Shown here piece after piece: positions 26,064 to 34,370 of a DNA stretch of 64,000 nt. This DNA comes from Clostridium beijerinckii (GTDB taxonomy: Bacteria; Bacillota; Clostridia; Clostridiales; Clostridiaceae), in NCBI RefSeq assembly GCF_018223745.1, contig NZ_CP073653.1:4240001-4304000 (forward strand). Direction: 5' to 3'. Positions within the stretch are counted from its first letter, which is position 1, and the number at the start of each line of letters is the position of its first letter. The notes beneath the pieces are model-generated. The model ran no database searches. It was given only the letters and a program-made list of their open reading frames with translations, and had not been told where the DNA came from. A program made the translations under genes and the position numbers.

Positions 26064-26732
26064 TTACTTTAATCTAATAATCATTTCATGGATTGAGTTA
26101 TCAACTTTAGTACATAAACCATTAGTATTTGAACCGATAAAATATCCATTTTCACATTCATAATAATTAATAATATACTGTAGAGCTGGGAAATCCTTTG
26201 GTGTTAACAACAGAGAATAGGTTGTTACTTTATCGCTTGTTACCCCCATGTCAGAATTTCCATCTGAAGAAGCAGTTTTATAAGCGTAAGAGACTATCTC
26301 TTCATTTTCAATGGTTCTATCTATTACTTTTTGTAGACCATCTTCTATAGTATAGTTATATTTTGTTAACTGAAATTTGTTTAAAAAATTGAAATACCTA
26401 TAATCAAGATTGGTATAAATATTTTTTGAAAGATAGAAACTCACATCACAATTAGCATAGTCATAATATATCCAATCCTTTACATCAAGTCCACTAATCG
26501 AGTAGACCTTACTACCATTAATATTTGCTATATTAGTAGAATACTCACTTTTAAGCCTGCTATTACTATCAAAATAACTTTGATTCACTTGAAAGTTTCT
26601 TATCGCTGAATATTGCTGATTATTAAATTCAACAATTTTCTTATCTTTATTTTCATTTCTATGAACGATAAAAAAAATAGAAATAAATAAGATAAAAGTT
26701 AATATTGTTAAGAAAATAAACTTAATCCTCAT
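26064..26732 (-). CDS. Membrane-anchored extracytoplasmic protein of unknown function
   Basis: The ATG at 26730-26732 (after AGGGGG) gives 222 residues. One hydrophobic helix (about 5-24) is followed by HRNENKDKK and a polar, Tyr/Asn-rich domain to the end, the plan of an N-anchored outward-facing protein. No lipobox cysteine is seen. I do not recognise the domain. It stands alone, with the shared promoter-like motif at 26804-26823. Confidence 0.6.
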   Translation of the reverse strand: MRIKFIFLTILTFILFISIFFIVHRNENKDKKIVEFNNQQYSAIRNFQVNQSYFDSNSRLKSEYSTNIANINGSKVYSISGLDVKDWIYYDYANCDVSFYLSKNIYTNLDYRYFNFLNKFQLTKYNYTIEDGLQKVIDRTIENEEIVSYAYKTASSDGNSDMGVTSDKVTTYSLLLTPKDFPALQYIINYYECENGYFIGSNTNGLCTKVDNSIHEMIIRLK

Positions 26733-26803
26733 ATTTTCACACACCCCCTTTTAAACAAGCAGCAAATAATTTTAATTTAACAATACTTTCCTATATTGAA
26801 TCA

Positions 26804-26823
26804 ATTATAATATTATTGGTAAT
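26804..26823 (-). promoter_or_regulatory. Shared promoter-like motif (diverged)
   Basis: The minus strand reads ATTACCAATAATATTATAAT, preceded by GAATAATACGAT as at sister sites. Confidence 0.4.
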
Positions 26824-26971
26824 ATCGTATTATTCAGTTTTAAAAAAACATATTTTATATCAATTGCTACATCAAATCTACACATAAAATATAAAAAATG
26901 CCCCATTCTTCTCTTCAACTAATGCGACATCTAAATCTAATGTATATTTTGTTTTTATTAATATAAGAAAA

Positions 26972-27481
26972 CTATAACGCAATACTTTTTTGAATCACTT
27001 CTTCCACTTTTGCTTTATATTCTTCATTTATCGTAAACTCAATACTTGAATTAATTTTTAAAAAACTGCTAACTTTAAATTCAATTGTATTTGGTGTTGT
27101 CCAATTATAACTTCTAATCTTAGACCACTTATAAAAATATCCCGACTTATATATTCCATTTTCTCTTATTTCTAAACTTCTTAATGATTTTATTATATTA
27201 GAGATTGAAAATTCTATCCAAAATATATTAGTAACAATATTATTAATAATACCGTTATTTTCGTGTCTAACATAAAGCTTTACCGATTGCCGCAATAATA
27301 GGCACCAAACAATTATTGATCCTAACCAAAAAATAGCTAATCCTATTCCTTTTTCTACTTTTAAAATACTTCTGCCATGAATACATGATGTATATAAATC
27401 TTTTAATAACATTCTTGTTCCAAGAATAAATAACACTATAGCAAAGATTGAAAATCCATAAAACTCACTCAAGTGATGCAC
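26972..27481 (-). CDS. Membrane protein, DUF5673-like
   Basis: This 169-residue protein has two clear helices (about 8-26 and 44-64) and a weaker third, then a soluble C-terminal module reading LEIRENGIYKSGYFYKWSKIRSYNW and NTIEFKV. That module is typical of small Gram-positive membrane proteins assigned to DUF5673, a family name recalled rather than searched. Function unknown. Shared promoter-like motif at 27513-27533. Confidence 0.65.
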   Translation of the reverse strand: MHHLSEFYGFSIFAIVLFILGTRMLLKDLYTSCIHGRSILKVEKGIGLAIFWLGSIIVWCLLLRQSVKLYVRHENNGIINNIVTNIFWIEFSISNIIKSLRSLEIRENGIYKSGYFYKWSKIRSYNWTTPNTIEFKVSSFLKINSSIEFTINEEYKAKVEEVIQKSIAL

Positions 27482-27512
27482 CTCACTATTTAAAATTAAA
27501 CATTATTAATCT

Positions 27513-27533
27513 ATTATAACATATATTGTAAAT
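27513..27533 (-). promoter_or_regulatory. Shared promoter-like motif
   Basis: The minus strand reads ATTTACAATATATGTTATAAT, identical over 20 bases to the copy at 15824-15844. Confidence 0.55.
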
Positions 27534-27604
27534 ATTACATTATTATAAATTTATTTCCTAAATTTATGGTATAATTTTATAAAATGGTATTTAGGAGAAG
27601 AACT

Positions 27605-27850
27605 ATGTCAAATATTAAAGTAATTTTTATAGTACTTGTGAATGTATTTATTATTTCACTAAGTTTAATAAAAGGCTACAGTGATAGTAGATATTTTAGC
27701 TTAATATTCCTATTTCTTGGAGTATTTAATTATAAATATGTATTTTTAAATACAAAGTTAACTAATCATCAGAGATCCTTTGCTCAATTCTCTATTATAG
27801 GTTTTGTTATATTGGCTATTCTTTACAGTTCTTATTTCATGGAATTTTAG
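27605..27850 (+). CDS. Small membrane protein of unknown function
   Basis: The ATG at 27605, behind AGGAGA, gives 81 residues with three hydrophobic stretches (about 5-22, 27-45 and 58-78) separated by short polar loops (KGYSDSRYF, NTKLTNHQRS). An extended -10 TGGTATAAT lies at 27566-27574. I do not recognise a family. It is the only rightward gene in this cluster, divergent from the DUF5673-like gene, and is followed by a 22-base perfect hairpin. Confidence 0.6.
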   Translation: MSNIKVIFIVLVNVFIISLSLIKGYSDSRYFSLIFLFLGVFNYKYVFLNTKLTNHQRSFAQFSIIGFVILAILYSSYFMEF

Positions 27851-27890
27851 TTTTGCATATAAAAAAATCGCAAATTCAATTATTTGAACT

Positions 27891-27945
27891 GCTCCATTTA
27901 AGGTGGACAGATTTTATCTTTTTATCTGTCCACCTTAAATGGAGC
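27891..27945. terminator. Perfect 22-bp inverted repeat (GGAGCATATCA family, copy A)
   Basis: Arms 27891-27912 and 27924-27945 are perfectly complementary around an 11-base AT loop. It follows the small gene ending at 27850 and precedes the convergent AraC gene. No clean U-tract follows on either side. Related, less perfect stems occur at 13923-13974 and 34233-34290. Confidence 0.6.
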
Positions 27946-28100
27946 ATATCAATTTTTAAATAATACGATTTTTTAATTTTCTATTTATTTTTAGTTATTT
28001 ATAGCTTATGAAAATATGACAGAACTAGATTTAAAACTATTCTGCATCAAACTTACAAACTTGGAATCTGATGTGCTTCAAATCATACTCTTTTACATTA

Positions 28101-28958
28101 CTATTTTTTCTTAACAGGAATCCAGATTTCGCTGTAATAATTCTCATCTTGATTCCCCTTAGGATAATCAGCTATATCAGTGTACATTTCAATATTATAA
28201 CCTGCTGCAATTTCATAATCCTTGCAATTAGGCAACCATTCTGAGAAGATTTTTCTGTTCATATCTTGCAGAGATTTTGGCATTGCACCCTTGCAAGCAA
28301 AAACGGCCCACGTGTGTTTAGGAATAATCTTTGTAACAAAACCATTAGGTATTTCCATGGATGGATTATAATCATCTGCAATCAAATATTCAAACTCATC
28401 TGATCCCATGTTCTCATCTATGGATATTCCATACATTCCACACACAAACTTTCCCTTTCCAGCTTCATAATGCTCTGTCCAAAACGGTGGAATTTCTGCA
28501 AATGCATTCCCATACTTAAACACCTTTGATACACCCATGACAGTAAACGAATCTTTTTCAACAATCTTGTAATCCATAATATAACCGCCTTCCAATAAAA
28601 ACTTGATTTTCAGCGGAGCAAATGACTTAATCATCGCCCCATCTTTTCTAACAGCAGTAGGTGTGACACCATGAAATCGAGTAAAAGCTTTTGTGAAACT
28701 ATCTGGTGATGCATAGCCATATTTTAATGCAATATCAATGATTTTTTCATCAGTAGAAACGAGGTCACTGCCGGCAAGAGTAAGCCTGCGTTGTCTGATA
28801 TACTCTCCAACCGTAAACCCACAAAGCATTGCAAAGCCTTTCTGGAAATAGAATGGAGACATAAATGTTTTTTCTGCAATATTTTTTATTGTAATCTCTT
28901 CTGTAATATTCTCCTCAATATAGCTGATAGCTTCACCTATTCCTTCAATCCATTTCAT
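28101..28958 (-). CDS. AraC-family regulator with GyrI-like effector domain
   Basis: This 285-residue protein joins an N-terminal AraC double helix-turn-helix (residues about 8-105; IAEKTFMSPFYFQKGFAMLCGFTVGEYIRQRRL and ALKYGYASPDSFTKAFTRFHGVTP) to a GyrI/BmrR-type ligand-binding domain (about 125-285). The order is that of Rob/SoxS-like and BltR-type drug-sensing activators. It may respond to a small hydrophobic or peptide compound; the next genes encode a Bce-type resistance system, but control of it is only inference. GGGGGAT precedes the ATG. Confidence 0.88.
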   Translation of the reverse strand: MKWIEGIGEAISYIEENITEEITIKNIAEKTFMSPFYFQKGFAMLCGFTVGEYIRQRRLTLAGSDLVSTDEKIIDIALKYGYASPDSFTKAFTRFHGVTPTAVRKDGAMIKSFAPLKIKFLLEGGYIMDYKIVEKDSFTVMGVSKVFKYGNAFAEIPPFWTEHYEAGKGKFVCGMYGISIDENMGSDEFEYLIADDYNPSMEIPNGFVTKIIPKHTWAVFACKGAMPKSLQDMNRKIFSEWLPNCKDYEIAAGYNIEMYTDIADYPKGNQDENYYSEIWIPVKKK

Positions 28959-29063
28959 AATTATCCCCCTGTCTGTACATATATCTTATCTCTTTTCAAA
29001 CGGTTATTCCCGACTTTTTGTGTTATGTTTTGTCTTTCTAAAAAGACTATCATTAACTTCCCC

Positions 29064-30083
29064 TCAATCATCACCAAAGGTTTCCATACCTGATAATGGA
29101 AATATTAATGTAACTTTAGTTCCTTTGTTAACCTCAGAAACAATTGAAATTTTTAAGCCCAGCTTTAAGCAGAGCTTTTCACATAAATACAAACCCATGC
29201 CCGTACTTTTGCTAAATCTTCTTCCATTCTCACCAGTGAAGCCTTTTTCAAAGACTCTATCTATATCTTTCTCTATTATCCCTACTCCATTATCTTCTAT
29301 AAATAACATTACTGAATTTACTTTTTTCATTGATGATATATTAATTTGAGGATCTCTATTGCTTGAATATTTTATTGAATTTACTATTATCTGATTAATT
29401 ATAAATTCAGCCCATTTCCCATCGCTATATACATTTTCTTCAATGTCATTTATATTGATTCTTATTTTCTTATGAATGAAATCTCTATAGTTTCTTTTTA
29501 CTACATTTTTTACTATATCACCTAGACTAATTTGTTTTATTATATAATCTTTATAAGCATTATTACTTCTAGAATAGTAAAGTACCTGTTCCACAAATCT
29601 TTCAATTTTGTCTATCTGAAAGTCTATTTTATTAGTTACTTCATTTTGATTATTCTCAATAATAAGCTTTGAAGAAGCTATAGGTGTTTTAATTTCATGG
29701 ACCCAGGCTTCTAGATATTCTCTATAATCCTCCTGCAGATCCTTATAATATTTTACATGCTCATACATATCTCTGCTTAATTCCTTAAGTATAGAGTTAA
29801 ACTTTTCTCCTTGTACAGATTCTGCTTCCTTTAGCATCTCTGGAAATAAATATTTCTTGTCCAAATTCTCTAATAAACTTTCAATCCCTTTAAAATACTT
29901 TTTATGCTTTATATATTCTAAAGCTATATAAGAGCCCAACGGGAAAAACCATATACAAAAAACAAATACAACTATAATTAGGTTAACATTTATAACAAAC
30001 ATTATTATTGACAATATAATAAACATAAGACTATTACATAGTATTACAATAGCTTTATCTTTAAGAAACTCACTTATAGTCAT
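29064..30083 (-). CDS. Intramembrane-sensing histidine kinase, BceS type
   Basis: This 339-residue kinase has two close N-terminal helices (about 12-55) with almost no extracellular loop, the hallmark of BceS-like kinases that sense through their ABC transporter. H-box EAWVHEIKTPIASSKL, N-box IIVNSIKYSS, G1 IEDNGVGI, F-box VFEKGFTG and G2 STGMGLYLCEKL are all present. Its start overlaps the regulator's stop by 4 bases (ATGA). It should phosphorylate the regulator at 30080-30751 when the BceAB-type pump meets a cell-wall peptide antibiotic. Confidence 0.9.
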   Translation of the reverse strand: MTISEFLKDKAIVILCNSLMFIILSIIMFVINVNLIIVVFVFCIWFFPLGSYIALEYIKHKKYFKGIESLLENLDKKYLFPEMLKEAESVQGEKFNSILKELSRDMYEHVKYYKDLQEDYREYLEAWVHEIKTPIASSKLIIENNQNEVTNKIDFQIDKIERFVEQVLYYSRSNNAYKDYIIKQISLGDIVKNVVKRNYRDFIHKKIRININDIEENVYSDGKWAEFIINQIIVNSIKYSSNRDPQINISSMKKVNSVMLFIEDNGVGIIEKDIDRVFEKGFTGENGRRFSKSTGMGLYLCEKLCLKLGLKISIVSEVNKGTKVTLIFPLSGMETFGDD

Positions 30084-30751
30084 GGCATAATATACCCCAT
30101 TCCTCTTCTTGTTTCTATTGGATTTTCTATTCCTATTTCTTCAAGCTTCTTTCTTAATCTATTTATATTAACATTTAAAGTGCTATCGTCTACAAAAAAA
30201 TCTGCTTTCCAAAGGTACTCCATAAGAGAATCTCTTTTTACTATATTTCCTTTATTATTTATCAAAAATGATAGTATTTTAACTTCATTTTTAGTTAACT
30301 CTAGAGAGTTATCTTTATAAATAATCGTTGCATTTGAAAGATTCAAATTAAAATCTCTGTAGCTTAATATACTACTAGTCTTTATGTTTCCATAAGTCCT
30401 TTTTAAAATATTAGTTATTCTTGCAAGTAGTATTTCTGTATTATAAGGTTTTGTAATAAAGTCATCTGCCCCTAAATTCATGCTCATCAGTTCATCTACT
30501 TCACTATCCCTACTTGTAACTATTATAATTGGAACCTCTGAAGTCTTGCGTATTTCCCTACATATATAATATCCATCATACATAGGCAGATTAATATCTA
30601 GCAATATAAGTTCAGCGTTCTCACTTTCAATATAATTTATTATGTTATCCATATCTAAAGGGGCCTTCACTTCATATCCATATCTCTGTAAAAAACTTTG
30701 CAATTCCTCCCTTATAACTTCATCATCTTCAATAATAATAATTTTCCTCAT
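30080..30751 (-). CDS. OmpR-family response regulator, BceR type
   Basis: A second ATG at 30749-30751 is five bases from GGGGG and is preferred to the first ATG three bases earlier. The receiver domain has ED at its start and the phospho-acceptor Asp in LILLDINLP (residue 52 from this start), then SRD and FITKPY with the conserved Lys. The C-terminal winged helix ends TLNVNINRLRKKLEEIG and GMGYIM. It is upstream of and overlaps the kinase gene. The expected target is the promoter of the transporter at 31086-33834; a deleted MITE copy lies between. Confidence 0.9.
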   Translation of the reverse strand: MRKIIIIEDDEVIREELQSFLQRYGYEVKAPLDMDNIINYIESENAELILLDINLPMYDGYYICREIRKTSEVPIIIVTSRDSEVDELMSMNLGADDFITKPYNTEILLARITNILKRTYGNIKTSSILSYRDFNLNLSNATIIYKDNSLELTKNEVKILSFLINNKGNIVKRDSLMEYLWKADFFVDDSTLNVNINRLRKKLEEIGIENPIETRRGMGYIMP

Positions 30752-30953
30752 CATATCCCCCTACTAGAAATATAAGGTTATCAAATTTTGAAATCCAAAA
30801 CTTAATAACCTTAATAAATATTATAAAACTAAATGCTATACTTTTCCACAATTTTACTCAATATCATAATAAAGCCTTCACTTTTTCTTTAACTCGCCAT
30901 TATGGAAAGTAATATATTAAGCACTTACATATGCCATATATATAATAAATATC

Positions 30954-31078
30954 TATACATCTCACTAAATAAACATATTTATAAATTTGCAACACTTTAG
31001 GTTCATATCTTTACTACAAATCGTAAATACTTCAACGCCTTTGCATAATTAAACTATTTATGGTTTCGGCTATCTATA
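30954..31078 (+). mobile_element. MITE-like element, deleted derivative (copy 4)
   Basis: The left block (AACATATTTATAAATTTGC, CTTTACTACAAATCGTAAAT) and the right block (TTTATGGTTTCGGC, TATCTATA) match copies 1 and 2, but the central palindrome is gone. It fills the gap between the response-regulator and permease genes. Confidence 0.55.
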
Positions 31079-31085
31079 TTAGTCC

Positions 31086-33080
31086 TTATATATTATTTTT
31101 TATAATATTTTTATACCCTGTATACGTTGTATAGAAATATCCTGCATATACTACAATAAATATTACAGCTGTCATTAACGCTGAAAATCTAATATCTATT
31201 TGATTAAAATTGCTTATCTCTTTATTAACTACAATAATGCCTACTATTGAATGGATTAATGCAATAATTACTGGAAGGCTAAAATATATTAAGGTTTGAA
31301 GAAATATAGTTTTATTTATCATTTTCTTATTTGCACCAATTCTCTTTAAAGCTTTATATCTTTCTATACTATCACTAGCTTCTGATAATTGCTGAAGAGC
31401 TAATACAGCCATACTTGATATCAAAAATATCATACCTAAATATAAACCAAGAAATAATTCTGAAGTTGAAGAACCCTTTTCTCTAGAATAAATGTCATCC
31501 TTCGAATAGGCATTCATATGGGGGACATCCATACTTTCGTACTTTCCACCAATCAAAGAATTATTATAAATCTCTTCGTATTTTTCATTGTTTTTTTCTC
31601 TATTTTCATCAGTATACATTACATCAAGCACTGATTTATAAACTTTACTATCTGGCAAAAACTCATCATTTATTACTATAACGCAATAATTTTCTGCCAT
31701 TATAGAAGTTTCAAGATTTTCTTGTAAAGCCTTGTGATTTTTAACTTGATATTCTTTTTCATTAATATTAACTTTATTGCTATGCTTTAATTTTTCATTA
31801 ATTGGATCAGCTAATTTGTTATAATTTGATAAGATTAAAACCTCATCACTATTTAAATTAGCTTCTTTTTCACCTTTTAGTTTTAATATTTTATTGTAAT
31901 CAGATATTTTTACAAAGCTTGCTGTATAGCTTTTAAAAGCCTCATCTTCAGTTTTAAATAAATCTTTAAGTTCTACTGATGAAGTATATTCATCATAAGT
32001 TATATATTTTTCATTTTCACTCAATTTGAAATCAATTTTATTAAACACTTCATCTAAAGGAATATTTTCACCATGAGGATATATGACTAAACTAGCATCA
32101 AAAGGTGTTATTTTTTCAAGGCCTGCTTCATAATTTTTCTTAAGACCTATTCCTGTAGATAATACAAGTATTGTAGTAAACAGCATTAAACATATTACTG
32201 ACATGGATAGAAAATGTGTATTAAACTTGCTATTTACCTGCTTTATAACGAATATATTCAATCCCTTAAAATATACTTTCTTATTTTTATTTACAAAATA
32301 TAATATAACTCCAGATAAACTAAAAAAGAATAAAGCTGTGCTCATTACACTAATGACTAGTGCTGGCTTAAACATTGGATTCCATGTATCTATCCCTATC
32401 TTAAAAAAAAATTTATATACAGCTACAAGAGATATTATACTTAATACAAATGCTGCCAAATATATATATGGATTTTTAAATTTCATTTTTTCATTTTTTC
32501 TATCTGCCGCAAGTAAGTCTATTATTTTGTACTTAGAAACAACAAATACATTAAAAATCATTACAAGTAAAAACATTATTCCAAAATATAATATAGTCTT
32601 TCCAATAGCATTTATAGAGACTGTAAATCTATATTCATTCATAGAAACATCGAACAGCTTTAAGATAAGAGTAGATAAGACTTGTGACGCTGCTATTCCT
32701 AATATAATGCCTGCAACTAAAGATATAGCGCCCACCATAGAAGTTTCTGTTACTAAAATCTTAGATATTTTTCTTTTTCCCATTCCTAAAGTCATATATA
32801 TACCTAACTCTTTTTTACGTTTTTTTATTAGAAAATTATTAGCATACAATATTAAGCTTCCTAGTATTACTGATACAAACATTGAAAAATAAGACATAGT
32901 AACTGTTAGTTTTTCTATGTAATTAGCATTTGAAGATTTTATATCAAAAAGTGCCTTTTGTGAATCTATAGAATTAAAGCTATAAAATATACAGACAGCT
33001 AATATTAATGTTAAGAAGTATATAGTATAATCCTTATAACTCTTTTTTATATTGCCAAAGGCCAGCTTAAAATACATCAT
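31086..33080 (-). CDS. ABC permease, BceB type (peptide-antibiotic detoxification)
   Basis: The ATG at 33078-33080, eight bases after GGAGG, gives 664 residues. It has the FtsX-like plan of BceB: KRKKELGIYMTLGMGKRKISKILVTET, about ten helices, and a large outward domain of roughly 220 residues in the middle (from ITPFDASLVIYPHG to GSSTSELFLG). That domain binds the antibiotic or its lipid II-cycle target in known members. The gene starts inside the end of the ATPase gene (14-base overlap). With the downstream two-component genes this forms a complete Bce module. Confidence 0.9.
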   Translation of the reverse strand: MMYFKLAFGNIKKSYKDYTIYFLTLILAVCIFYSFNSIDSQKALFDIKSSNANYIEKLTVTMSYFSMFVSVILGSLILYANNFLIKKRKKELGIYMTLGMGKRKISKILVTETSMVGAISLVAGIILGIAASQVLSTLILKLFDVSMNEYRFTVSINAIGKTILYFGIMFLLVMIFNVFVVSKYKIIDLLAADRKNEKMKFKNPYIYLAAFVLSIISLVAVYKFFFKIGIDTWNPMFKPALVISVMSTALFFFSLSGVILYFVNKNKKVYFKGLNIFVIKQVNSKFNTHFLSMSVICLMLFTTILVLSTGIGLKKNYEAGLEKITPFDASLVIYPHGENIPLDEVFNKIDFKLSENEKYITYDEYTSSVELKDLFKTEDEAFKSYTASFVKISDYNKILKLKGEKEANLNSDEVLILSNYNKLADPINEKLKHSNKVNINEKEYQVKNHKALQENLETSIMAENYCVIVINDEFLPDSKVYKSVLDVMYTDENREKNNEKYEEIYNNSLIGGKYESMDVPHMNAYSKDDIYSREKGSSTSELFLGLYLGMIFLISSMAVLALQQLSEASDSIERYKALKRIGANKKMINKTIFLQTLIYFSLPVIIALIHSIVGIIVVNKEISNFNQIDIRFSALMTAVIFIVVYAGYFYTTYTGYKNIIKNNI

Positions 33081-33834
33081 TATCATCACCTCCAAGAATG
33101 GATATAACTTCTATGATTTTATTAAAAAATTCCTTTCTTGTGTCCTTACCTCTTATGAGTTCATTAAAAATTCTACCATCCTTAATAAAGAGTATTCTAT
33201 GAGCATAACTTGCTGTAAAAGAATCATGAGTAACCATAAGTATTGTAGTTTTTAAATTATCATTTAGGTTTTCAAACCTTTCAAGTAGCAGCCTAGCTGA
33301 CTTAGAGTCTAGTGCCCCTGTTGGTTCATCGGCAAGAACTAAAGATGGATTAGTTACAATTGCTCTTGCTGAAGCAACTCTTTGCTTTTGCCCCCCAGAC
33401 ATCTCATAAGGATACTTATTAAGCACTTGTCCTATTTCTAAATGCTCTGCTACCGCTTGTATTTCTTTATCTATTTTATAGGTGTCCTCTCCCTTTATTG
33501 TTAAGGCTAATGCAATATTCTCATAAGCTGTAAGTGTATCTAATAAGTTAAAATCTTGAAATATAAATCCCAACTCATTTTGCCTAAACTTATCTAATTC
33601 TTTTGATTTTAGCCTGGTAATGTCACTACCATTTATCAATATCTTTCCTGCAGTAACACTATCAATAGTTGATATACAATTAAGAAGTGTAGTTTTGCCA
33701 CTTCCTGAAGGTCCCATTATTCCAACAAACTCTCCCTCATCTACCTTAAAGCTTATATTATCTATTGCCTTTGTTAAATTCCCCTTATTGCCATAATATT
33801 TCTCGATTCTTTCTACATTCAATATATTTTTCAT
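33067..33834 (-). CDS. ABC transporter ATPase, BceA type
   Basis: This 255-residue ATPase has Walker A GPSGSGKTTLLN, Q-loop FIFQDFNLLDT, signature MSGGQKQRVASARAI, Walker B LVLADEPTGALDS and the H-loop MVTHDSF. The LolD/MacB-like sequence is typical for BceA. It pairs with the overlapping permease gene and should energise removal of bacitracin- or lantibiotic-like peptides from their membrane targets. Confidence 0.92.
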   Translation of the reverse strand: MKNILNVERIEKYYGNKGNLTKAIDNISFKVDEGEFVGIMGPSGSGKTTLLNCISTIDSVTAGKILINGSDITRLKSKELDKFRQNELGFIFQDFNLLDTLTAYENIALALTIKGEDTYKIDKEIQAVAEHLEIGQVLNKYPYEMSGGQKQRVASARAIVTNPSLVLADEPTGALDSKSARLLLERFENLNDNLKTTILMVTHDSFTASYAHRILFIKDGRIFNELIRGKDTRKEFFNKIIEVISILGGDDNDVF

Positions 33835-33960
33835 CTATAATTCTCCCTTTTTTCTTAAACCTTTGCTTCGTATCCAATCTTTCACTTAGAACTCATCAAA
33901 TAAAAATTTTATACGTCCTCTGGAATAAACATGTATTTAATTTCATTTTAAACATGATAT

Positions 33961-34075
33961 ATATTGCAAAAATGATTCTTCAGCATAATTCTAAAAATAT
34001 TAAAAGAATTTTAGCTGTAATTGTGAATTGTGAAATGTGCATTGTGAATTGCAACATATATGTATAAATATAACT
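33961..34075 (-). repeat. Dispersed repeat R2, copy B
   Basis: This is the reverse complement of 15270-15373 with scattered changes (shared GCAATTCACAATGCACA-like and GCTAAAATTCTT blocks). It lies 127-241 bases upstream of the BceA start. The rest of the 33835-34370 gap shows no gene. Confidence 0.65.
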
Positions 34076-34232
34076 TTTGCTTTGAATATATATCTATAAT
34101 CAATATACTTAACTTAGTTCTATGTTAACTATTCTATATGATTATAACTACTTCATCAATTTAACTACATTTCATTAATATTACATTTTTGTTATGTTGA
34201 TATAATTGGATAATTAAAACTCGAAAAATAAA

Positions 34233-34290
34233 ATGCCCCCTTTATAGAAACAGTTTTATTATTTTAACTATCTCCTATAAAGTGAGCATA
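34233..34290. repeat. Hairpin repeat (GAGCATATCA family), copy C
   Basis: The stem TGCCCCCTTTATAG with CTATAAAGTGAGCA is imperfect. The downstream arm ends GTGAGCATATCATTTT like copies A and B. It lies about 80 bases past the stop of the epoxide-hydrolase-like gene (leftward) and may end its transcript. Confidence 0.45.
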
Positions 34291-34370
34291 TCATTTTCAT
34301 GTGTTTTATGGTGGACTCTAAAGTGATGACTTCAAAGCCCACAAGTTTTTATTTTAATTTCTATAATATA

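Noticed and set aside
22372..27975. Integron-type cassette array
   Set aside because: Small one-direction genes with repeats look similar, but the repeats lack attC core sites and no integron integrase is visible. The idea survives only as a repeat-mediated shuffling hypothesis.
30930..30945. Second sigma-54-like promoter near the bce genes
   Set aside because: The GG-to-GC spacing is 11 instead of 10 and the -12 element is poor.
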